Below are positions 1 to 4,361 of a stretch of DNA of 7,202 nucleotides, one piece after another. The notes below the pieces were generated by a model. That model did no database searches and had not been told where the DNA came from. It worked only from the letters and a program-made list of their open reading frames with translations. The number at the start of each line of letters is the position of its first letter. Position 1 is the stretch's first letter. The translations under genes were made by a program, and so were the position numbers. This stretch comes from Clostridiales bacterium (GTDB lineage: Bacteria; Bacillota; Clostridia; Lachnospirales; WRAX01): assembly GCA_031271375.1 (NCBI GenBank), contig JAISVU010000423.1, positions 1 to 7,202 of the forward strand, read 5' to 3'.

Positions 1-61
1 AGACGATACAGCAGGCAATTGTGGCTATCCTCAGCGAGTTAAGGAGCGGGAACCAGTCCAT
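1..61 (-). CDS. modB: Molybdate ABC transporter permease ModB, N-terminal fragment
   Basis: Only the first 20 codons are in the window; the gene continues past the left edge. On the minus strand an ATG at 61-59 opens a frame reading MDWFPLLNSLRIATIACCIV. The MDWFPL..SLR start followed by a hydrophobic first membrane segment is typical of ModB, the inner-membrane permease that passes molybdate (or tungstate) delivered by ModA. The start lies 5 bases after the modA stop codon, so the two genes are almost certainly co-transcribed. No strong ribosome binding site precedes it, and translation may depend on coupling with modA. The call rests on the short N-terminus plus the modA context; a paralogous tungstate or sulfate permease cannot be excluded. 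Confidence 0.75.
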   Translation of the reverse strand, partial: MDWFPLLNSLRIATIACCIV

Positions 62-66
62 TGCGG

Positions 67-888
67 TTACGGCTTCGAGAAGCCTGCGGCTTCAAAGACG
101 GCCATCGCGCCGTCCGTCGTAAGAAAATCCAAAAACGCGGCGGCGGCCTCGGGATTCGCGGCCGTCTTAAGTACCGCGGCGGGATAAACCACCTGCCCGC
201 ACATCCCGGCGGTGGCGTAGTCAATGATATCAAGCCCGGCGCTGTATGCGTCGGTGCAGTAGATAACCCCGAAATCCACGCTGGCTTCCTTTATCTGCGT
301 TGTCACTTCCTTGACGTTCGATCCGTATGTAATGCGGCCGTTACGCGCCAGTTCTTCCTCGTCCAGCCCCAAATAAGCCAGAATACGCTGGGTGTACTGC
401 CCCACCGGCACATCCGCGTTGCCCATCGCCATCAGCGTGTCCCCGGCGGCGAAGATGCCGGGCAAATCGCCAAAACCGCCGATATTCTTGGGGTTGCCGT
501 CCGGCGCCGCCAGCGCGACGCGGTTCTCCAACAGGTCGATACGCGTTTCGCCGTCAACAAAGTCCAGCCTGTCCGTGTTGATGTCCCCGGGGGCGTCAAT
601 GTCCAGCTGGTTCATCTGCAGCTGCCCCGCCGAGATGAACAGGTCGCATTCCGCGCCTGCTTGAATCTGGGTTTTCAGCGTCCCCGACGAATCGAAGTTG
701 AAGGTCAGCGTAACATCCGGCTCCGCTTCGGCGTACAGGACGGCGATTTCCTCAAGGGTCTCAGTCATTGAGGCGGCGGCGAAGACTATCACTTCGGTCT
801 GCCCCGCGCCCTCAGGCGTCTTGCCGGCGCAGGCGGCCGCCGCCAGCGCGATAACCAGCGCCAGCGCGGCGGTAATAAACTTATTCAT
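67..888 (-). CDS. modA: Molybdate ABC transporter substrate-binding lipoprotein ModA
   Basis: A complete 273-residue periplasmic-binding-protein-like lipoprotein that captures molybdate outside the membrane and hands it to ModBC. The N-terminus has a basic residue (K3), a hydrophobic stretch at 5-18 and a lipobox ending AAAC with the lipidated cysteine at C20. The mature protein starts its fold at about residue 32 with VFAAAS (S40), the usual oxyanion-binding serine region of ModA. FNFDSSGTL (S67, S68) is the second ligand loop, DLFISA (82-87) follows, VPVGQYTQ is at 160-167, and GVIYCTDA (207-214) matches the C-terminal ligand loop with its conserved tyrosine. The ending FEAAGF is also typical. 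Length fits the family. The ATG at 888-886 is preceded by GGAGGGGAG at a suitable distance. It is first in a mod operon, with modB 5 bases downstream. Specificity for molybdate rather than tungstate is inferred from the family. Confidence 0.93.
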   Translation of the reverse strand: MNKFITAALALVIALAAAACAGKTPEGAGQTEVIVFAAASMTETLEEIAVLYAEAEPDVTLTFNFDSSGTLKTQIQAGAECDLFISAGQLQMNQLDIDAPGDINTDRLDFVDGETRIDLLENRVALAAPDGNPKNIGGFGDLPGIFAAGDTLMAMGNADVPVGQYTQRILAYLGLDEEELARNGRITYGSNVKEVTTQIKEASVDFGVIYCTDAYSAGLDIIDYATAGMCGQVVYPAAVLKTAANPEAAAAFLDFLTTDGAMAVFEAAGFSKP

Positions 889-893
889 ACATT

Positions 894-903
894 ACTCCCC
901 TCC
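894..903 (-). promoter_or_regulatory. Ribosome binding site of modA, partly self-complementary to its leader
   Basis: Reading on the minus strand, GGAGGGGAGT stands 5 bases before the modA ATG. Its upstream half, CGGAGG (complement of 899-904), is exactly complementary to CCTCCG further upstream in the same leader (complement of 944-949), so the site could be masked by RNA folding. Confidence 0.7.
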
Positions 904-922
904 GCTTTTCGCGGGATAATTA

Positions 923-946
923 CGGGCGTGGATTTACACGCGCCGG
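923..946 (-). promoter_or_regulatory. Stem-loop in the modA leader
   Basis: CGGGCGTG (923-930) and CACGCGCCGG (937-946) can pair around the six-base loop GATTTA with a one-base bulge. In the modA transcript this GC-rich hairpin would form at the 5' end. It overlaps the CCTCCG stretch that can otherwise pair with the ribosome binding site, so two alternative folds are possible. Function is inferred only. Confidence 0.35.
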
Positions 947-950
947 AGGT

Positions 951-979
951 ATTTTAACAGCTTTTGTAAAATCATTTAA
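951..979 (-). promoter_or_regulatory. Putative modA promoter (extended -10)
   Basis: On the minus strand the -10 element TAAAAT (complement of 951-956) is preceded by TGT, giving an extended -10. A weak -35 (TTAAAT, complement of 974-979) lies 17 bases upstream. The transcript would begin near 944 and carry a leader of about 55 bases. No match to a ModE-type operator was recognised. Confidence 0.45.
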
Positions 980-1010
980 CCACGAAAACCGCGAAAAGCA
1001 CGAAAAAAGC
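980..1010. repeat. CACGAAAA-type short repeat
   Basis: Three near-copies of a CACGAAAA unit follow one another (CACGAAAACC, GCGAAAAG, CACGAAAAAAG). Runs of this kind (CCACGAA..CACGAA) occur as dispersed intergenic repeats in many bacterial genomes; that is general knowledge and was not searched here. It sits at the 5' edge of the ferredoxin remnant and just upstream of the inferred modA promoter. Confidence 0.5.
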
Positions 1011-1172
1011 CAGACATGCCTTAACCAGTGGCCCGTACAGTTAAAGCTCGTGCCATCTAACGCGGCGTACTTTGACGGCGCGAACCTGCTCGTCGCTGCA
1101 GACTGCTGCGCGTATGCCTATGGGGACTTCCACGCAGGGTACATGAGGAACAGGATTTTGGAGGATTTATGA
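1011..1172 (+). pseudogene. Fragment of a ferredoxin-like (4Fe-4S) protein gene
   Basis: The plus frame from 1026 reads QWPVQLKLVP, then a block with YFDGANLLVAADC and AYGDFHAGYMRNR, and stops at TGA 1170-1172. This is characteristic of the C-terminal half of a family of bacterial ferredoxin-like proteins, where two N-terminal 4Fe-4S clusters are followed by a QWPVQL...F.GADLL.AADC..FAYGDFH domain and then IGCPKLD. Here the cysteine-rich clusters are missing upstream and the expected IGCPKLD continuation is missing after RNR; the frame ends in a non-homologous LEDL tail. There is no start codon with a ribosome site and no complete domain, so it is a remnant truncated on both sides. The 5' break abuts the CACGAAAA repeat and the 3' break abuts the end of the PP2C gene. 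The family was recognised from memory of the motif string. Confidence 0.75.
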
Positions 1173-1174
1173 CG

Positions 1175-1882
1175 TTATGAGTACAGGATAACCGACACAT
1201 TGTCCGAGGCGCTTCCTTTTGGTATCTTCGCGCGGAGCGCCCCGGCTTTTTCCTGAAGGTTTCGGTGGCTCCTGTCAGAAAGGCATTTTATCATGTCGGC
1301 TTGCGAGAGGTGCTTATACAGCCCGTCCGAGCAGAGCATAAACATCCGCCCCGGCTTGAAGCGTCCCCTGGCCCTGAAAAAGCGCGGGCTCTCCGCGACG
1401 CCGACGGCGCGGGTCACATATCGCCCGCTGATATGGTCTTCCGTAAGAAGGGACAGGCGTTTGCCGTGGACGCGGTAGACCCTGCTGTCGCCCACATGAA
1501 GGATGAAATACTCCCCGCCGCCGCAAATCAGCATCGAGAGTGTCGTGCCAATGAGCCCCCCCAGGGCCTTTCCTTTGTTAAACAGCTCCGTGTTCACGCC
1601 GGTCAAGGCCTCTTCGGCTTGGGCCAGCGCGTCGTCCATGCGTGTATTGTAGCGGACGCGCCTGATAAACTCATCGTCCCACCAGCGGGAGAGCCTGTCC
1701 GGTACCGCCTTGCTTGCCACTTCACCGCGCAAATGGCCGCCCATCCCGTCCGCGACAGCCGCCAGCCCGTAACGCTTTTTGCCCAGCTCAAGCGATTTCA
1801 CGAGAACGCTGTCCTGGTTCACCGCGCGCCGGTCGCCAATGTCCGATACGATGCCGAACCCGTAATGCCTTTTACCGAACAC
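1175..1882 (-). CDS. PP2C-family protein serine/threonine phosphatase
   Basis: A 235-residue cytoplasmic metal-dependent phosphatase of the PPM/PP2C family (Stp/PrpC type), which removes phosphate from Ser/Thr-phosphorylated proteins. The family motifs appear in order: SDIGDRRAVNQDS (13-25), VADGMGGH with metal ligands D45 and G46 (43-50), GTTLSM (112-117), HVGDSRVYR (129-137), LTEDH (146-150), LCSDGL with metal ligand D186 (183-188), and SDNVSV with D227 (226-231). All core metal-binding acids are present and the length is standard, so it should be active. The start is GTG at 1882-1880, 5 bases beyond the stop of the upstream FHA gene; a GAGGA site (complement of 1892-1896) lies 9 bases before it, inside the FHA gene end. 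That makes it the second gene of an FHA-PP2C operon. Its substrates are presumably the proteins recognised by FHA, but no kinase gene is in the window. Confidence 0.95.
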   Translation of the reverse strand: MFGKRHYGFGIVSDIGDRRAVNQDSVLVKSLELGKKRYGLAAVADGMGGHLRGEVASKAVPDRLSRWWDDEFIRRVRYNTRMDDALAQAEEALTGVNTELFNKGKALGGLIGTTLSMLICGGGEYFILHVGDSRVYRVHGKRLSLLTEDHISGRYVTRAVGVAESPRFFRARGRFKPGRMFMLCSDGLYKHLSQADMIKCLSDRSHRNLQEKAGALRAKIPKGSASDNVSVILYS

Positions 1883-1887
1883 CGGGG

Positions 1888-3276
1888 TTAATCCTCATAG
1901 AAGCGCACCGTAAACCGGGTGTCGGCCAGCTGTATCATATCGCCGCTGTAGAGCTGTGTTTTCAGACCGCTCTGTATCCTGTGCTTCATTCCGTTGATAT
2001 AGGTGCCGTTCTTTGATTCCAGGTCTTTTATAAACAACTGGTATCCCTCAATGATCAATTCGGCGTGGACGCGCCCGACCAAATTGCTTGGGCACACATA
2101 ATCGACATTGGCGAAGGATCTTCCGATTAAGAAGCCGCTGTGGTCAATATAGACCTTCTTTATTTCACCGTCATTATAGTGTTCAAGGAAGGGGCGGAAG
2201 GCGTCTGCATTCTGCATCGCTTCGGTCATCGTCGCGTCGTCGTCCACGGTCGTGTCGTAATCAGTATAATCGTCGTCTTCTTGGTAGACGCTGCGCGGCG
2301 GCGAAGCTGGGCGGGGAGGGGACTCGTTTTCATACTCAGCCGCCCTGCCCCTCAACGCAAGGAACAGCATAAACAGATCGGCCCCAAGAACCGCCAGCAC
2401 GGCGCTGGCGATACGGAGCCAGTCCGGCTCGCCGGTGGACGCCATAACAAATGCCCCGCTCAAAACAAGCCAAGCCGCCGCCGCGGCGAAGACAACCTGA
2501 AGGACAATGAACACCGCGATAATCACCACGTTGACCTTTGGTTTCGTTATTACCGGCGCGGGAGCGGGTTTAGGCGCGGGTCTGGCGGGGGGCTTAGGCG
2601 CGGGTTTGATTGCGGGTCTCGGCGCGGGCTTTGATATAGGTTTTGGCGAGGACCGGGGCCTGTCATCCTTTGGCGGCGCGGACCTTGAGGATTTGGCGGC
2701 TTCGAGTGCCAGCTCGTCCTCCAGGTGCTGCCTTGCCCTCTCGTATGAAAGGGGGCTTTTCGTCACTTCGCCCAGAAGCGACTGGATATAATGCCCGTCG
2801 GCGTCCGCTATGTCGGCGGTGATCATGCTTTTCGCGAAATCTCTTAACCCGGATATCCCGGTTTGGGCCTCATATATCGGAGCATAAACGAAGGCGCAGG
2901 AATTATCCGCCGTGTTGATAAAGATAAACTCCTTATCGCATACCAGGCCGGTATCCGGCAGAAATAGCGCGGTTAAGTCGCCTATCGCGTTGATATAGCC
3001 CAGGAGCAGCAAAAGAAGCTGTTGTTTCGACAGTTTCCTTCTTAACAGATAGTCGCTGAGGGATATCCTGCCCTGTATGTCATAACGCAGGACGGTGTCC
3101 CCCCGGGATACGGCGGCCGAGGTTTTTAACAGATACCGGGATTTTGCCCCGGTTATCGCCTCCGCCTGGAATTTGATAATCTCGGTGTTGCGCGGAAAGG
3201 CCAGCGTAAGGAAATACCCGGCTTCCGTGGTCTCTGTGCTTTTAACCGCGCGTGTTTCCGCTATCAGATCAAACAT
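1888..3276 (-). CDS. FHA-domain membrane protein with DUF6382-like N-terminal domain
   Basis: A 462-residue protein if started at ATG 3276-3274, which follows GGAG (complement of 3285-3288) by 8 bases. Residues 1-190 form an alpha/beta domain resembling DUF6382, found N-terminal to FHA domains in Bacillota. Residues 201-247 are a Pro/Lys/Ala linker with PAPKP-type repeats. Residues 248-279 and about 286-309 are two membrane helices, so both ends should face the cytoplasm. Residues 313-370 are acidic (EDDD, VDDD). Residues 372-462 are a C-terminal FHA phosphothreonine-binding domain with LIGRS (383-387), VGRVHAE (400-406) and SKNGTYING (421-429). The usual SRxH serine is glycine here (G401), while R386, H404 and N423 are kept. 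It is the first gene of an operon with PP2C and probably scaffolds phosphorylated partners at the membrane. An in-frame ATG at 3330 is rejected because it lies in the -35 box. Confidence 0.9.
   Translation of the reverse strand: MFDLIAETRAVKSTETTEAGYFLTLAFPRNTEIIKFQAEAITGAKSRYLLKTSAAVSRGDTVLRYDIQGRISLSDYLLRRKLSKQQLLLLLLGYINAIGDLTALFLPDTGLVCDKEFIFINTADNSCAFVYAPIYEAQTGISGLRDFAKSMITADIADADGHYIQSLLGEVTKSPLSYERARQHLEDELALEAAKSSRSAPPKDDRPRSSPKPISKPAPRPAIKPAPKPPARPAPKPAPAPVITKPKVNVVIIAVFIVLQVVFAAAAAWLVLSGAFVMASTGEPDWLRIASAVLAVLGADLFMLFLALRGRAAEYENESPPRPASPPRSVYQEDDDYTDYDTTVDDDATMTEAMQNADAFRPFLEHYNDGEIKKVYIDHSGFLIGRSFANVDYVCPSNLVGRVHAELIIEGYQLFIKDLESKNGTYINGMKHRIQSGLKTQLYSGDMIQLADTRFTVRFYED
2554..2646. 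repeat. Imperfect GGCGCGGGTTT repeat coding for the Pro/Lys linker
   Basis: Several degenerate copies of a GGCGCGGGTTT-like unit (plus-strand sense) lie head to tail. On the coding minus strand they specify PAPKP/PAPRP repeats of the FHA protein linker. Low-complexity linkers of this kind expand and contract easily, so length variation between strains is likely. The same repeats produce long spurious open frames on the plus strand. Confidence 0.7.
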
Positions 3277-3301
3277 AAACCTGTCTCCGCCTCCCAGGTA
3301 A

Positions 3302-3330
3302 ATTATACTGTACTGATGCTTATTTTTCAA
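3302..3330 (-). promoter_or_regulatory. Sigma-A-type promoter of the FHA-PP2C operon
   Basis: On the minus strand TTGAAA (complement of 3325-3330), a 17-base spacer and a perfect TATAAT (complement of 3302-3307) form a near-consensus housekeeping promoter. Transcription would start near 3295, giving a leader of about 19 bases that contains the GGAGGCGGAG ribosome site. This fixes the start codon at 3276. Confidence 0.8.
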
Positions 3331-3566
3331 TATATTTCATGTTGAAAACAGTTCTGTTAATCTTTACTTGCTCATATTAATAATCTGGGAGAAGTGTGAA
3401 AGAGTGTGACGGTTATTGCCGCACTGTCATAATATACAAATGACAAGGTTTATGTATGGGTGGTTCTGATTGTAAATAATTGTATCGCACGGACGCCGAA
3501 GCCATGAACTTTGGCGTTTTAATTATCAAGCCTCTCGTGATACCTCAGAACATCCACATAAGTTTT
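3331..3566. other. Gene-free AT-rich spacer with small dyads
   Basis: No convincing gene is seen on either strand. Upstream of the FHA promoter is the perfect 12-base palindrome AACAGTTCTGTT (3347-3358), a possible operator. At 3425-3445 TGTCAT and ATGACA flank 9 bases. At 3493-3517 ACGCCGAAG and CTTTGGCGT can form a 9-bp stem with one G-U pair, followed by only three T residues. None of these can be tied to a known regulator. The segment from 3485 to 3566 could be a decayed or dispersed element, but no recognisable protein remains. Confidence 0.4.
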
Positions 3567-3641
3567 CTCCGTCCCTCTGTGCCTCTGTGTGTAAGGGGGG
3601 GGTTAAAAGATTTTTACGCACAGAGACACGGAGGCACGGAG
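3567..3641. repeat. CTCTGTG/CACAGAG imperfect palindrome
   Basis: Two 28-base arms (3567-3594 and 3614-3641) are inverted copies matching at 24 of 28 positions, separated by a 19-base loop that begins with eight consecutive G residues. The arms are built from CTCTGTG units on one side and CACAGAG/CACGGAG units on the other. Such CTCTGTG motifs are a known class of dispersed intergenic repeat across unrelated bacteria (general knowledge, not searched). It starts 3 bases beyond the stop codon of the hydrolase gene, so as RNA it would form a long 3' hairpin on that transcript. No U-tract follows it on the minus strand, so it is not a canonical intrinsic terminator. Confidence 0.75.
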
Positions 3642-3644
3642 AGG

Positions 3645-4274
3645 TTAGGATTTCAGTATACTCTCCGCGTACTCAACGCCAAGCCCGTATGCCCCGCCGT
3701 ATTCCTTGACGATGGACATCACGCCGTCGTAGGTGTCCTTGTTGTTCCAGTCGCGTTGCCACTCAATCAGCACCTGCATCCATGTCATCGGCTTTACGCC
3801 CGCCTGGGTCATGCGTAATATTGCCATGTCATGTGCATCCTTTGTGGCTCCGCCGCAAGCGTCTGCCGCCACATAAACGTCATACCCGTCTTTCCTCATG
3901 CACAGAGCCGGGAAGGCCACGCAGGCCTCCGTCCACAACCCTGCGATAACCACCTTTTTCCGGCCGGTTTCTTCCACGGCCTTTTTCAGGTTCACGTCTT
4001 CCCAAGCGTTGATGGCGGTGCGGTCGATGGGGGTTACGTCGAGGTATACATCCTGCAGCTTTGAATACATATAGCCGGAAAAGCTCTTGGCCTCGACCGT
4101 CGTCAGTATGCACGGTACGTTAAACAGCTGCGCCGCCTTCGCCAGCCCGACGATATTATTCTCAATAGTTGCTCTGGACGCGCTCTCCACGCCGAAGTAC
4201 ATCTGCGGCTGGTGGTCGATGATGATTACGGCGGACTGGGCCGGGTCCAGTAGAGTATCGGGGTATTTTCTCAT
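3645..4274 (-). CDS. Isochorismatase-superfamily cysteine hydrolase (YcaC-like)
   Basis: A 209-residue cytoplasmic alpha/beta hydrolase of the isochorismatase/nicotinamidase superfamily, closest by motif to the YcaC-like branch whose true substrates are unknown. AVIIIDHQPQM (15-25) carries the catalytic aspartate D20. TTVEAKSFSG (58-67) and IDRTAINAWED (83-93) match the branch. LWTEACVAFPAL (113-124) carries the nucleophile C118 with the usual bulge before it. EWQRDW (171-176), TYD (181-183) and GAYGLGVEYA (194-203) are the typical C-terminus. Length fits the family. The start is ATG 4274-4272, with AAGGAG (complement of 4285-4290) 10 bases upstream; an in-frame ATG at 4316 is rejected because it lies upstream of the inferred -10 box. 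The gene appears monocistronic and divergent from topB. Calling it a true isochorismatase or nicotinamidase would over-read the sequence. Confidence 0.92.
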   Translation of the reverse strand: MRKYPDTLLDPAQSAVIIIDHQPQMYFGVESASRATIENNIVGLAKAAQLFNVPCILTTVEAKSFSGYMYSKLQDVYLDVTPIDRTAINAWEDVNLKKAVEETGRKKVVIAGLWTEACVAFPALCMRKDGYDVYVAADACGGATKDAHDMAILRMTQAGVKPMTWMQVLIEWQRDWNNKDTYDGVMSIVKEYGGAYGLGVEYAESILKS

Positions 4275-4299
4275 TACATGACAGCTCCTTTTGATTTTT

Positions 4300-4305
4300 A
4301 TTATA
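4300..4305 (-). promoter_or_regulatory. -10 element of the hydrolase promoter
   Basis: On the minus strand a perfect TATAAT stands about 26 bases before the hydrolase start codon. No good -35 hexamer lies at 16-18 bases; the region there holds the TTCCT/AGGAA dyad, which suggests an activator-dependent or weak promoter. The leader would be about 19 bases. Confidence 0.55.
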
Positions 4306-4308
4306 ATC

Positions 4309-4326
4309 TTCCTCAAAATTAAGGAA
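4309..4326. promoter_or_regulatory. Dyad TTCCT-N8-AGGAA between divergent promoters
   Basis: A 5-bp-arm inverted repeat lies between the two oppositely oriented -10 boxes (4300-4305 minus and 4336-4341 plus), in the spacer or -35 zone of both. It could be an operator shared by the hydrolase gene and topB. The arms are short and AT-rich, so chance is a real alternative. Confidence 0.3.
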
Positions 4327-4332
4327 ATTATG

Positions 4333-4341
4333 TGTTATAAT
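4333..4341 (+). promoter_or_regulatory. Extended -10 promoter of topB
   Basis: TGTTATAAT is a perfect extended -10 (TGn plus TATAAT). There is no convincing -35 at 17 bases upstream, which extended -10 promoters tolerate. The transcript would begin near 4348, and the ribosome site AAGAGG (4348-4353) ends 8 bases before the ATG, leaving an unusually short leader of about 14 bases. Confidence 0.6.
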
Positions 4342-4361
4342 AATCATAAGAGGCGATCTAT

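Noticed and set aside
61..771. Long plus-strand open frame across modA
   Set aside because: It is the antisense shadow of a GC-rich, strongly supported modA gene; the translation shows no family motifs and has no ribosome site.
1002..1040. Terminator for the PP2C operon using the A6 run at 1003-1008
   Set aside because: On the minus strand the T-run is not preceded by a convincing GC-rich stem; only a 4-bp pairing with a long loop can be drawn.
1265..1891. Plus-strand open frame across the PP2C gene
   Set aside because: The minus strand carries every PP2C motif in order, while the plus frame is arginine/proline-rich shadow sequence.
2140..2791. Plus-strand open frames with glycine-rich repeats
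   Set aside because: They are produced by the complement of the Pro/Lys linker repeats of the FHA protein and have no initiation signals.
3277..3330. Longer start for the FHA protein at 3330
   Set aside because: The ATG overlaps the -35 box of a near-consensus promoter, the added residues show no domain, and the ATG at 3276 has a proper ribosome site.
3405..3433. Plus-strand promoter TGTGAC-N17-CATAAT
   Set aside because: Both hexamers are weak and no gene follows on the plus strand.
3493..3520. Plus-strand rho-independent terminator
   Set aside because: The 9-bp stem is real, but only three T residues follow and there is no plus-strand gene upstream for it to end.
4275..4316. Longer start for the hydrolase at 4316
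   Set aside because: It lies upstream of the inferred -10 box, and the extra 14 residues are absent from the normal YcaC-like start.
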